Source: Acidimicrobiales bacterium (GTDB taxonomy: Bacteria > Actinomycetota > Acidimicrobiia > Acidimicrobiales > SZUA-35). From it: a DNA stretch of 64,000 bases. Below, one piece after another: positions 16,076 to 24,120 of the stretch. How positions within the stretch are numbered: the first letter of the stretch is position 1; each line of letters starts with the position of its first letter. The position numbers and the translations under genes were made by a program. Under the pieces are notes generated by a model, which saw only the letters and a program-made list of their open reading frames with translations, ran no database searches and was not told the DNA's origin. The DNA is taken from contig JANQPB010000012.1 of assembly GCA_028285495.1 (NCBI GenBank), positions 1 to 64,000 on the forward strand, given 5' to 3'.

Positions 16076-17734
16076 CTAGCCGTCGAGCGTCACCTGGGGC
16101 GTCAGCAGGTTCAGCTCGAACGGATCGATCACCAACCCACCGACGTCGGTCCTGGCCGCGTAGCGGGCCCGATCGTGGACCAAGGGGAAGCCGATGTACC
16201 CGTCGGCCAGGAACTGCGCCGCCTCGGCGAAGAGGGCCTGGCGGTCCTCGACGCTGTCGACCAGGCTCAGCTCGGCCACGAGGGCGTCGAACTCCTCCGA
16301 GCAGAAGCGGTTCAGGTTGTAGCCGCCATCGCAGGTGAAGTCGCTCGTGAACAGGGCGCCGGCGTCGGCGATGTCGAAGTAGTAGCCACGGGACCCGAGG
16401 AAGAGGTCGTGCTCGCCGGCGAAGACCCGCTCCTCCAACGGCGTGTACTCGCCGACCTCGATGTCGACGTCGAAGCCGACCGCCTCGAGCTGGGCCTGGG
16501 CCACGGTGGCGATGTCGGCCAGCTCGGGCCGGCTCGCGTAGGTCCAGATCGAGATCGAGCGGTTCTGGGGGTCGACGCCGTCGAGGAGCGACGCCGCCTG
16601 CTCGGCGGCGTCGGCCGGGTCGGGGTCACCCTGGGGCGCCCACGCGTTCTCCTCGCCGAAGTAGCCGCGGGCCGGCGCGAACTGGCCCTCGAGCAGGCCG
16701 TCGGCGATGGCGACCTCGTCGATGGCCAGGCTGACGGCCTGGCGGACCGTCTGGTCCGACATCGGGCCGCTGCTGGTGTTGGCGTAGAGCGAGGCGGTCC
16801 GGGGCAGGCTGAAGCGGATCAGGTCGACGTCGGCGTCGTCCTCGATGGCCTCGAGGTCGGCGATGGCGATCCCGTCGGCGATGTCGACCTCGTCCGCCCG
16901 GATGGCGGCGGCCCGGGAGCCGGCGTCCGGCAGGAAGCGGAACACCGCCCCGTCGAGCTGCGCGACGTCACCCCAGTAGTCGTCGAAGCGCTCGACCGTC
17001 ATCGAGTCAGGGGGCGTGAAGTCGCTGACGAGGAACGGGCCGGTGCCGATCGGCTCGGTCGGCTCCGAGTCGTAGGCGGCCGGGGCCAGGACGCCCATCG
17101 ACCGGCTCGACAGCCGGAGGGGCAGGATCGGGTCTGGATCCGACGTGACGATGCGAACGGTCAGATCGTCGACGATCTCGGTCGACAGCTCGAGGCCGCC
17201 GAGGCTCCGTGGCGGTGCGGCGACGCTGGTGATGTAGGCGATCGCCGTCTCGACGGCGGCCGCGTCGAAGGCGGTGCCGTCGTGGAACGTCACCCCCGAG
17301 CGGAGGGCGAACTCCCAGGTCGTGTCGTCGATCCGGGTCCACGACTCGGCCAGGGCCGGAACCGGCTCGCCCGAGGCGTCGGAGCGCACGAGGCCCTCGA
17401 CGACGCCGGCCTTGACCAGGATCGAGGCGTCGTCGGACTCGATGGCCAGCCCGGCGTCGGGGCCGAACTGCAGCGCCACCCGGACGACGGCGCCCTCATT
17501 GCCCTCGTCGGCGTCGCTGTCGGTGGCGTCGGCGTCGCTGTCGGTGGCGTCGGCGTCGCTGTCGGCGGCGTCGGCCGCCTCGTCGGCGTCGCCGTCGTCG
17601 GTCTCCTCGGTCGCCGGGGTCTCGGCGTCGTCGCCGGCGCTCGACTCGTCGTCCGAGCCGCCGCAGGCTGCCGCCAGCAATGCCAGGGCGAGGACCATGG
17701 CCAGGATGGCCCATGGCGAGGTGGTTCGTCGCAT
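16076..17734 (-). CDS. ABC transporter substrate-binding lipoprotein (SBP family 5)
   Basis: A 552-residue extracytoplasmic receptor. It has a lipoprotein signal (LVLALALLAAACGGSDD), an acidic Asp/Glu/Thr linker containing a repeated DSDADAT unit (18-bp DNA repeat around 17515-17570), then an SBP_bac_5 fold with the hallmarks LAESWTRIDDTTWEFALRSG, VTFHDGTAFDA, IGTGPFLVSDF and VRQAVSLAIDE. This family binds oligopeptides, nickel or related ligands; the ligand cannot be read from sequence. ATG 17734 is preceded by AAGGAGT. Second gene of the operon. Confidence 0.88.
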   Translation of the reverse strand: MRRTTSPWAILAMVLALALLAAACGGSDDESSAGDDAETPATEETDDGDADEAADAADSDADATDSDADATDSDADEGNEGAVVRVALQFGPDAGLAIESDDASILVKAGVVEGLVRSDASGEPVPALAESWTRIDDTTWEFALRSGVTFHDGTAFDAAAVETAIAYITSVAAPPRSLGGLELSTEIVDDLTVRIVTSDPDPILPLRLSSRSMGVLAPAAYDSEPTEPIGTGPFLVSDFTPPDSMTVERFDDYWGDVAQLDGAVFRFLPDAGSRAAAIRADEVDIADGIAIADLEAIEDDADVDLIRFSLPRTASLYANTSSGPMSDQTVRQAVSLAIDEVAIADGLLEGQFAPARGYFGEENAWAPQGDPDPADAAEQAASLLDGVDPQNRSISIWTYASRPELADIATVAQAQLEAVGFDVDIEVGEYTPLEERVFAGEHDLFLGSRGYYFDIADAGALFTSDFTCDGGYNLNRFCSEEFDALVAELSLVDSVEDRQALFAEAAQFLADGYIGFPLVHDRARYAARTDVGGLVIDPFELNLLTPQVTLDG

Positions 17735-17779
17735 GTGTCGGTACTCCTTGGTGGTTGGGTTCGTGCGGGCCGGGAGGGG

Positions 17780-19306
17780 TCAGCGGCGTCGGACGACACC
17801 GTCGGCGACCTCGTAGATGCGGTCGCTCGCCTGCTCGATGACCGACATCTCGTGGGAGATGAGCAGGTAGAGCGCCCCGGTGGCCTCCTGCAGGTCGGCG
17901 AGGATGGTGAGGATCTCGGCCCGGATCGACCAGTCGAGGGCCGACACCGGCTCGTCGAGCACGATCACGCTCGGCCGTCGCACGACCGCTCGGGCGATGC
18001 CGACCCGCTGGCACTGCCCGCCCGACAGCGCGGTCGGGAGACGCTCGGTCTGTGCGGTCGTCAGGCCGACGTCGGCGAGTACCTCGCCGGCCCGGCTCCT
18101 CGCCTCCTCGGCCGGTCGTCCGGCGGCGATCAACGGCTCGGCCACCTGGGCGATCGCCGATCGCCTGGGGTTGAGCGATCCGAACGGGTCCTGGAACACG
18201 TACTGCACCAGCCCGGCCTTCTCGACTCGACCGACCCGATCGGCGCCGGTGACGGGGCGCCCGGCGATGCGAACGGACCCCTCGGTCGGGGGCAGCACAC
18301 CGGCGACGATCTGGGCCAGCGTGGTCTTCCCTGCGCCCGAGCGCCCGACGAGACCGATCGTCGTGGCCGGGGGCGCGGCGATCGACACATCCCGCAGGAC
18401 CGGTTCGCCAGGTCGACGACGGAATCGTCCACGACGGCCGTAGGACTTGGCCACGTCGATGATCTCCAGTGCCGGCCCGGTCGAGCGGTCCGGCCCGGTC
18501 GAGCCGGTCCCGCCGCCCTCGTCGTCGACTCGGGCCCGCACGGCGCCGGCCGTCGCCGGCTGCGTCGTCGTGCTGGAGGTCACGCCGTCGGCGATCGTCG
18601 TGATCTCGTCGGCCATCTGCTCGACGACCCGGTTGTCGTGTGTGATCAGCAGCAGGCTGAGCCCGTACCGGTCGACCATGGAGCGGATGAGATCGAGGAT
18701 GAGGCCCTGGGTGTCGTCGTCGAGGGCGGTCGTCGGCTCGTCGGCGATCAGGACCGACGGCCGGTTGCACAGCGCAATGGCGAGGGCCACCCGCTGGCAC
18801 ATCCCGCCGGAGAGCTGAGCGGGGCGTGATCGGGCCACCCGTCGGGGGTCGGGCAGCTCGACCGCCTCCAGCTCCCGGAGTGCCAGCGCCCTCGCCTCGG
18901 CTCGCGGCATCGGCCGATGCCGGCGGATCGTCTCGATGAGCTGGGTGTCGATCCGGAACGCGGGATGGAGGCACCCGAGCGCGTTCTGACCGACGTAGCC
19001 GATCGCCGAGCCCCGGATCGAGCTCCAGCGCCCCTGGTCGAGGTCGAGGAGGTTCTCGTCGATGCCGGAGAGGCGGATCGAACCGGTGACGGTGGCGGCC
19101 CGGGGGAGGAGGCCGACGGCGGCCAGCGACGTCAGTGTCTTGCCACTGCCGGAGTCGCCGACCAGGCAGTGGACCGAGCGTCGGTCGACGGCGAGCGACA
19201 CGTCGCGAACGACGGTGGTGCCATCGATGTCGACGCGGAGCCCACCGATGACGAGTTGGTGTCCGGTATCGCCCGTCTCCGGAAAATGAGACCCACTCTC
19301 GTTCAT
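17780..19306 (-). CDS. fused dual-domain peptide ABC transporter ATPase (DppD-DppF fusion)
   Basis: A 508-residue protein with two complete ABC nucleotide-binding domains. First domain: Walker A GDSGSGKT, signature LSGGMCQRVALAIAL and Walker B VLIADEPTTALD. Second domain: Walker A GRSGAGKT, signature LSGGQCQRVGIARAVV and Walker B VIVLDEPVSALD. The H-loops (LITHD and LISHE) are intact in both. An Ala/Thr/Gly-rich linker joins them. It energises the DppBC-like permease; the two ATPases that are separate in Dpp/Opp systems are one chain here. First gene of the operon. Confidence 0.88.
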   Translation of the reverse strand: MNESGSHFPETGDTGHQLVIGGLRVDIDGTTVVRDVSLAVDRRSVHCLVGDSGSGKTLTSLAAVGLLPRAATVTGSIRLSGIDENLLDLDQGRWSSIRGSAIGYVGQNALGCLHPAFRIDTQLIETIRRHRPMPRAEARALALRELEAVELPDPRRVARSRPAQLSGGMCQRVALAIALCNRPSVLIADEPTTALDDDTQGLILDLIRSMVDRYGLSLLLITHDNRVVEQMADEITTIADGVTSSTTTQPATAGAVRARVDDEGGGTGSTGPDRSTGPALEIIDVAKSYGRRGRFRRRPGEPVLRDVSIAAPPATTIGLVGRSGAGKTTLAQIVAGVLPPTEGSVRIAGRPVTGADRVGRVEKAGLVQYVFQDPFGSLNPRRSAIAQVAEPLIAAGRPAEEARSRAGEVLADVGLTTAQTERLPTALSGGQCQRVGIARAVVRRPSVIVLDEPVSALDWSIRAEILTILADLQEATGALYLLISHEMSVIEQASDRIYEVADGVVRRR

Positions 19307-19415
19307 GAGGGCCCGACTCTAGACGATCATCGCTCCAAGTCGGTGCTCGCTGACGATTGTCGTCGCGGCCGACCCGCCGGTGCCGGCCGGCGGCCGCGGT
19401 GGGCGGGCGGAGCCG

Positions 19416-20090
19416 TCAGTCGGCCGCCTGGGCGACCGGCGTGGCGCAGCAGGTGTCGGCCAGCGCCTCGCTCGTTGCCGTGCGAACGGCCATCAGGCCG
19501 GCGGTGGCGGCGATCACGAGGCCGGCGATCGGGTCGGCCCACCACCAGCCGAGTGCGGCGTTGGCGGCCAGCCCGATCAGGAGGGCGGCCGAGAGCAGGG
19601 TGCAGACGTCGGTCTGAGCCGCCTCGGCCCGCGCCGCCTGCGAGCCGAGCAGCGTCGCCTGGCGGCGCTTGTCGGCCGCCAGCAGCGGCATGACCAGCAG
19701 CGACAGCGAGGCGATGACGATGCCGGGGATCGAGGCATCGGGCCGATCGCGAGCCAGGAGGTCGAGGGTGGCCGTCGTGCCGACGTAGAGGGCGAGCGCA
19801 GCGAAGCTGATGGCGATCAGCTGGCGGGCCCGGTCGTCGGCCGGCTGCTGGCAACCGTCGTTGCGCTCGTTGGCCAGCCGCCAGGTGAGGACGAGCGCAG
19901 CCGAGACCTCGATGCCCGAGTCGAGACCGAAGCCGATGAGGCTGACCGATCCGGCCGCCAGCCCGGCGGTGACGGCGACAACGCCCTCGAGCGCATTCCA
20001 GCCGATCGTGAACCGATTGAGGACCGTGGCCCGGCGGACCGCCCGCCGCCGGTCCGGGGCCGTGGCGGTCACGGCCGGTGGTCCTCGCAC
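19416..20090 (-). CDS. cation transporter, short CDF family
   Basis: A 224-residue membrane protein of the cation diffusion facilitator superfamily, an exporter of divalent metals. The metal-site helices show SLIGFGLDSGIEVSAALVL (TM2) and AEAAQTDVCTLLSAALLIGL (TM5), followed by GWWWADPIAGLVIAA. The cytosolic C-terminal metal-binding domain of classical CDF proteins is absent and the chain ends DTCCATPVAQAAD; the vicinal Cys could bind metal. Its start overlaps the ArsR-type repressor gene by 22 bases, a usual regulator-exporter pair for Cd/Pb/Zn/Co resistance. Confidence 0.82.
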   Translation of the reverse strand: MRGPPAVTATAPDRRRAVRRATVLNRFTIGWNALEGVVAVTAGLAAGSVSLIGFGLDSGIEVSAALVLTWRLANERNDGCQQPADDRARQLIAISFAALALYVGTTATLDLLARDRPDASIPGIVIASLSLLVMPLLAADKRRQATLLGSQAARAEAAQTDVCTLLSAALLIGLAANAALGWWWADPIAGLVIAATAGLMAVRTATSEALADTCCATPVAQAAD

Positions 20091-20389
20091 TCGGGCAGTC
20101 GCTCGGCGACTTCCACCAGCATCCGCAGCGCGTGGAACAGGTCGTCGCTCACCAGCTCGTAGTGGAGGTAGCGGCCCGACCGCTCGGCCCGGATGAGGCC
20201 GCAGCCGCGGAGGCAGGCGAGGTGGTTCGACAGGTTCGTGCGCGAGGTCTGCACCCGGACGGCCAGATCGCTGGGGCAGGCCGGGCCGGCGAGCAGTTCG
20301 AGCAGCACGGCCCGGCGGGTCGGGTCGGCCAGGGCGAGGCCGATGCGATCGAGGCCCGGCGCATTCAGCGGCAGCAACAGTTCAGCCAT
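20069..20389 (-). CDS. ArsR/SmtB-type metal-sensing repressor, CmtR-like
   Basis: A 106-residue winged-helix repressor. The recognition helix region reads SRTNLSNHLACLRGCGLIRAE. The two cysteines in CLRGC and the C-terminal Cys in LPECEDH match in position Cys57, Cys61 and Cys102 of mycobacterial CmtR, which senses Cd(II)/Pb(II). It therefore probably represses itself and the overlapping CDF gene until a soft metal binds. An inverted repeat GTTCAG-n6-CTGAAC spans its start codon, suggesting a leaderless, autoregulated transcript. Confidence 0.85.
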   Translation of the reverse strand: MAELLLPLNAPGLDRIGLALADPTRRAVLLELLAGPACPSDLAVRVQTSRTNLSNHLACLRGCGLIRAERSGRYLHYELVSDDLFHALRMLVEVAERLPECEDHRP

Positions 20390-20397
20390 TACTGAAC
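20380..20397 (-). promoter_or_regulatory. inverted repeat over the arsR start codon (candidate operator)
   Basis: GTTCAG (20380-20385) and CTGAAC (20392-20397) flank the start codon of the CmtR-like repressor with six bases between. ArsR-family repressors bind imperfect 12-2-12 type palindromes at the transcription start, so this is a likely autoregulatory operator. Confidence 0.45.
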
Positions 20398-20472
20398 AGT
20401 GTAGTCGGTCGACTGGTGACAGGTGCCGGGGGCGCGTTGTTGCCCGCTCGGGCGGTCACTACGATTCCCGTA

Positions 20473-20493
20473 TCAATTCTGATTCTCATTTCT
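20473..20493 (+). promoter_or_regulatory. znuA promoter: candidate Zur box upstream of znuA
   Basis: An AT-rich island in very GC-rich DNA (TCAATTCTGATTCTCATTTC) lies 33-53 bases before the znuA start. On the minus strand it reads GAAATGAGAATCA, resembling one arm plus centre of the actinobacterial Zur consensus (TGAAAATGATTTTCA type). A Fur/Zur-family gene is encoded in the same block. The symmetry is imperfect, so this is a candidate only. Confidence 0.35.
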
Positions 20494-20525
20494 GGACCTG
20501 GTAGACGACGAACGTGGAGTCGGCG

Positions 20526-21902
20526 ATGGCGATTTGGAGCACACTCAGGAGGTACGCGGCGGTGCTGGCCGCGCTGGCCCTGGTGTTGGCAGCGTGTGGT
20601 AGCGACGACGGCGAGGACTCGGCGGAGACCGCCGATGCCGCGGCGTCGACCGACCTTCCCACGGTGGTCGTCACGACCAACATCCTCGGCGATGTGGTCA
20701 ACGAGCTGGTCGGTGACCAGGCCAACGTGGTCACGATCATGCCCGTCGGCGCCGACCCCCACGACTTCCAGCCGTCGGCCCAGGAGGTCGACCAGATCCT
20801 GGGAGCCGACGCGCTGGTGGTCAACGGCACGTCCTTCGAGGAAGGTCTCCTCGACGTCATCGAGTCGGCCGAGGAGGCCGGTATCCCGACGTTCGAGGCG
20901 ACCTCGGCCGTGGAGACGATCGAGTTCGCCGGTGATGGTCACGACCACGGCCACGACGAGGAGCACGGCGACGAGGACAACGACGAGCACTCGGACGAGG
21001 AGGGTCATGACCACTCGGACGAGGAGGGTCATGACCACTCGGACGAGGAGGGTCATGACCACGAGGGCGAGGACAAGGACGAGGAGCACTCCGACGAGGA
21101 GGGCCACGATCACTCGGACGAGGAAGGCCATGACCACGACGATGAGGAGGGTCATGACCACGAGGGCGAGGACAAGGACGAGGAGCACTCCGACGAGGAG
21201 GGCCACGACCACTCGGACGAGGAAGGCCATGACGACGAAGAGGGTCATGACCACGACGACGAGGAAGGCCATGACGACGAAGAGGGTCATGACCACGATG
21301 ACGAGGACAAGGACGAGCACTCGGACGACGAGGGCCACGACCACGACGATCACGGCCACGCCCACGACGGCGACGACCCCCACTTCTTCACCGATCCGGC
21401 CCGGATGGCCGACGCCGTCGAGGGCATCGGGGCGTTCCTGACCGCCGAGGTCGACGGGATCGACACCGCAGCGCTCGACTCGGCCGTGGCCGCCTACGTC
21501 GGTGAGCTCGAGTCGCTCGATGCCGAGGTCCAGGCGCTGGTCGACGCGATCCCCGAGTCGCAGCGGGTGCTGATCACCAACCACGAGGTGTTCGGCTATT
21601 TTGCCGACCGCTACGGCTTCGAGGTCGTCGGCGCCGTGATCCCCAGCGGATCGACGGTCGACGGCGCCAGCGCCGGCGATCTCGCGGAGCTGGCCGAGCT
21701 CATCGAGGACGAAGGCGTGCCCGCGATCTTCTCCGACACCTCGTCGTCTGACGCGTTGGTCGAGACCCTGGCCGCCGAGGTCGGTGACGTCGAGGTCGTC
21801 GAGCTGTTCTCGGAGTCGCTCGGCGACGCCGACTCGGAGGGAGCGACCTACCTCGAGATGGTCCGCACCAACGCCACCCGGATCAGCGCAGCGCTCGCCT
21901 GA
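20526..21902 (+). CDS. znuA: zinc ABC transporter substrate-binding lipoprotein
   Basis: A 458-residue high-affinity zinc receptor of the cluster A-I type. Lipobox LALVLAACGSDD; first lobe with TTNILGDVVNELVG and the metal-ligand loop VGADPHDFQPSAQEV; second lobe with VLITNHEVFGYFADRYGFEV and FSDTSSSDALVE. Further possible ligands are in DDPHFFTDPARM. Between the first lobe and that motif is an insertion of roughly 145 residues (about 135-281) made of HSDEEGHD-type repeats, far longer than the usual 20-40 residue His loop. ATG 20526 has GGAG six bases upstream. It is followed convergently by zur and works with ZnuC and ZnuB nearby. Confidence 0.92.
   Translation: MAIWSTLRRYAAVLAALALVLAACGSDDGEDSAETADAAASTDLPTVVVTTNILGDVVNELVGDQANVVTIMPVGADPHDFQPSAQEVDQILGADALVVNGTSFEEGLLDVIESAEEAGIPTFEATSAVETIEFAGDGHDHGHDEEHGDEDNDEHSDEEGHDHSDEEGHDHSDEEGHDHEGEDKDEEHSDEEGHDHSDEEGHDHDDEEGHDHEGEDKDEEHSDEEGHDHSDEEGHDDEEGHDHDDEEGHDDEEGHDHDDEDKDEHSDDEGHDHDDHGHAHDGDDPHFFTDPARMADAVEGIGAFLTAEVDGIDTAALDSAVAAYVGELESLDAEVQALVDAIPESQRVLITNHEVFGYFADRYGFEVVGAVIPSGSTVDGASAGDLAELAELIEDEGVPAIFSDTSSSDALVETLAAEVGDVEVVELFSESLGDADSEGATYLEMVRTNATRISAALA
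20980..21360 (+). repeat. tandem repeats encoding the ZnuA metal loop
   Basis: A 24-bp unit (encoding HSDEEGHD) occurs in three nearly exact copies at about 20988-21060. Then a longer block (EGEDKDEEHSDEEGHDHSDE and following) is repeated twice up to about 21260, with diverged HDDEEGHD units after it. The tandem structure can expand or contract by slippage or recombination and keeps the reading frame because the units are multiples of three. Confidence 0.85.
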
Positions 21903-21908
21903 GCGAGC
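21893..21908. terminator. hairpin at convergent znuA/zur ends
   Basis: GCTCGC-CTGA-GCGAGC is a perfect 6-bp stem with a 4-base loop overlapping the znuA stop codon and lying in the 24-base gap before the convergent zur stop. It may act as a bidirectional terminator, but there is no T-tract. Confidence 0.3.
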
Positions 21909-21926
21909 AGGTCCCCTCCCTTCAGC

Positions 21927-22382
21927 TCAGGAGCAGCCTGCGCAGGTGCCGAGCAGGTCGATGCGATGACGTTCCATCCGGAACATCGCCGCTCGGCTTG
22001 CTCGGCCGAACTCCGCCTGCAGCGAGCGCTCGATGCCGGCCGGCAGCTCGAAGTCGCGCACATCACCGCAGTCGAGGCAGATCAGGTGATGGTGATGGTG
22101 ATCGGTCACCCGCTCGTCGAGCTCGAAGCGGGCGTGGTCGTCGCTGGTGACGACCCGGCTGGCCACCCCGGCCTCTTCGAGGATCACGAGGTTGCGATAG
22201 GTGCTCGACTGCACCAGTCGGCTGTCCGCCGCCAGGAGCTGGGGAATCGTCAGCGGCGCGCCCGCGTCGCCGAGCGCAGCGACGATCGTGCGCCGGGCGA
22301 CCGTGTAGCGGTACCCGTCGGCCCGGAGCAGCTCGGCCGCCGCCTCGTGGATTCGAGCCGAGCGGTCAGTTGGCGTGGGCAT
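21927..22382 (-). CDS. zur: Fur-family zinc uptake regulator (Zur)
   Basis: A 151-residue Fur-family repressor. The winged-helix part contains GYRYTVARRTIVAALGDAG and SSTYRNLVILEEAGV. The sensing part has VTDHHHHHLICLDCGDVRDF with the first CxxC, and a C-terminal CAGC giving the second half of the structural zinc site. Its position among zinc uptake genes makes Zur the best subtype. ATG 22382 overlaps the znuC stop by 17 bases, so it is translationally coupled to znuC. The frame is open upstream, but that part lies inside znuC. Confidence 0.85.
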   Translation of the reverse strand: MPTPTDRSARIHEAAAELLRADGYRYTVARRTIVAALGDAGAPLTIPQLLAADSRLVQSSTYRNLVILEEAGVASRVVTSDDHARFELDERVTDHHHHHLICLDCGDVRDFELPAGIERSLQAEFGRASRAAMFRMERHRIDLLGTCAGCS

Positions 22383-23142
22383 GGTCGTGTCGTGCGTCGT
22401 CGACGAGCAGGGTCTCACCGATCCGAACGAACCGCCCGCCGAACGCCCGGCGCAGATTCGATTCGACCAGGACGGTCTCGGGCGGCCCGAAGGCGATGGC
22501 CCGGGTGGCGAGCAGCAGCACCAGGTCACACGCCTGGGCCTCGGCGAAGCTGTGGGTGGCCACGATCGTGGTCGTCCCGCCCTCGTTGAGGCGATCGAGC
22601 ACCTGACCGATCAGCGACTGCGACACGACGTCGAGACCGGTGAGCGGCTCGTCGAGCAACAGGACGTCGGCCTGCTGGGCCAGGCCCTGGGCCACGAACG
22701 TCCGCTGTCGCTGACCGCCGGAGAGGCGATGGATCTGCCGGTCGGCCAACCCATCGAGCTCCAGGCTCCGGAGGGCGTCGCCGACCGCGGCCCGGTCGTT
22801 GCGATCGAGCCGTCCGAACAGGCCGGCCGACGAGTAGCGGGCCATCGTCACCGCATTGCGGACGCTCAACGGGATGTGCGGGTCGACCTCGGTCGACTGG
22901 AGCACGATCGCCACCCGCTGCCGGGGGCCGACGTCGATCGATCCGCCGTCCGGCCCGACGATCCCGGCGATCGCCTTGAGCAGCGTCGACTTCCCGGAGC
23001 CGTTCGGGCCGATGACGGCGACCGAGCTGCCGGCCGGGATCTCCATCGTGATCCGGTCGATGGCCAGGTCGTCGCCGTAGCGGACGGTGAGGTCGTCGAC
23101 GCGGACGGGGGCGGTCACGGGGCCGATGGTATCGAGAACCAT
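22366..23142 (-). CDS. znuC: zinc ABC transporter ATP-binding protein
   Basis: A 258-residue ABC ATPase of the metal-uptake (ZnuC/MntB) type: Walker A GPNGSGKST, Q-loop VLQSTEVDPHIPLSV, signature LSGGQRQRTFVAQGLA, Walker B VLLLDEPLTGLD and H-loop VATHS. The C-terminus ends HDHAHAN, a His tail that could bind zinc. The first gene of a znuC-zur unit, divergent from znuB with only 35 bases between. GTG codons at residues 9 and after are alternative starts. Confidence 0.88.
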   Translation of the reverse strand: MVLDTIGPVTAPVRVDDLTVRYGDDLAIDRITMEIPAGSSVAVIGPNGSGKSTLLKAIAGIVGPDGGSIDVGPRQRVAIVLQSTEVDPHIPLSVRNAVTMARYSSAGLFGRLDRNDRAAVGDALRSLELDGLADRQIHRLSGGQRQRTFVAQGLAQQADVLLLDEPLTGLDVVSQSLIGQVLDRLNEGGTTTIVATHSFAEAQACDLVLLLATRAIAFGPPETVLVESNLRRAFGGRFVRIGETLLVDDARHDHAHAN

Positions 23143-23165
23143 TCCAGTCCGTCACGCCGGCTGGC

Positions 23166-23171
23166 TAGGCT
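23166..23171 (+). promoter_or_regulatory. TAGGCT -10 box for leaderless znuB
   Basis: TAGGCT ends six bases before ATG 23178, the spacing expected when transcription starts at the A of the start codon. The whole znuC-znuB divergent gap is only 35 bases, so both promoters must overlap here. No Zur-like palindrome is visible in the gap. Confidence 0.45.
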
Positions 23172-23177
23172 GCCGGC

Positions 23178-24023
23178 ATGCTCGAAGCGTTCGAACCGGC
23201 CTTCATGCAGCGGGCGCTCCTGGCCGGCCTGCTCGCCGTGGTCGCCACGTCCGTGATCGGCACGTGGGTGGTGTTGCGGGGCCTGGCCTTCCTCGGCGAC
23301 GCCCTGGCCCACGGCGTGATCCCGGGCATCGCCCTCGCTGTGCTCTGGGGGTTCAGTCCGATCGTCGGTGCGTTGCTGGCCGCAGCGGTGATGGCGGGCA
23401 TGGTGACGCTCGTGTCGGCCGACTCGACGGTCCGGGAGGACACGGGCATCGGCCTGCTGTTCGTCGGCATGTTGTCGCTCGGCATCGTGATCGTGTCGAA
23501 GGCCCGCTCGTTCGCCACCGAGGTCACGTCGCTGCTGTTCGGCGACGTGTTGGCGGTCACCCGCGATGACCTCGTCAGCCAACTGGTTGCGACGATCGTG
23601 GTGCTCGTGGTCAGCACCGTGCTCTACCGGCCGTTCCTGGCCCTGACCTTCAACTCGCAGAAGGCGCAGAGCCTCGGCATGCGGCCGGGGCTGGCGCACC
23701 TCGGCATGATGGTGCTCCTGGCGATCAGCATCGTGGCCAGCTTCCAGACGGTCGGCACCCTGCTCGTCTTCGGCCTGCTGGTTGGGCCGCCGGCCACCGC
23801 CTCGCTCGTCACCACCCGGATCCCCGTGATGATGCTCGTGTCGACGCTCTTCGGCGCCGTCGCCGTGGTCGCCGGCCTGACGATCAGCTTCCACTACGGC
23901 ACGGCCGGAGGGGCGACGATGGCCGGCCTGAGCGTCGCCCAGTTCTTCGTGGTCCTCGCCGTCGTCCGCCTGCTTCGCCTGGTGCGCCCCACCTCCAGGC
24001 AGGGCGAGCTCGCCGCCGCCTGA
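23178..24023 (+). CDS. znuB: zinc ABC transporter permease
   Basis: A 281-residue ABC-3 family integral membrane permease. It starts MLEAFEPAFMQRALLAGLLA and includes the family motif RGLAFLGDALAHGVIPGIALA, FRPFLALTFNSQKAQSLGMR-like sequence, FQTVGTLLVFGLLVGPPATA and a closing GATMAGLSVAQFFVVLAVVRLL. Eight or nine TMs are expected. With ZnuC and ZnuA it forms the high-affinity zinc importer, though the three genes are in two orientations here instead of one operon. Confidence 0.9.
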   Translation: MLEAFEPAFMQRALLAGLLAVVATSVIGTWVVLRGLAFLGDALAHGVIPGIALAVLWGFSPIVGALLAAAVMAGMVTLVSADSTVREDTGIGLLFVGMLSLGIVIVSKARSFATEVTSLLFGDVLAVTRDDLVSQLVATIVVLVVSTVLYRPFLALTFNSQKAQSLGMRPGLAHLGMMVLLAISIVASFQTVGTLLVFGLLVGPPATASLVTTRIPVMMLVSTLFGAVAVVAGLTISFHYGTAGGATMAGLSVAQFFVVLAVVRLLRLVRPTSRQGELAAA

Positions 24024-24120
24024 GGGACCGCCACACCGACCTGGGCAAAGGTGTGTCTCCCGCACCGAGAGCATCGGGGGTGGGTAGGGTCCGCATCGGA
24101 CCACGAATCGAGGCCAGACG

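Noticed and set aside
16175..18829. An 884-residue open frame on the plus strand
   Set aside because: It is antisense to the ABC binding-protein and ATPase genes, has Arg/Gly/Asp-rich shadow composition and no domain.
20980..21360. A CRISPR array or minisatellite
   Set aside because: The repeats are in-frame coding units of ZnuA without unique spacers.
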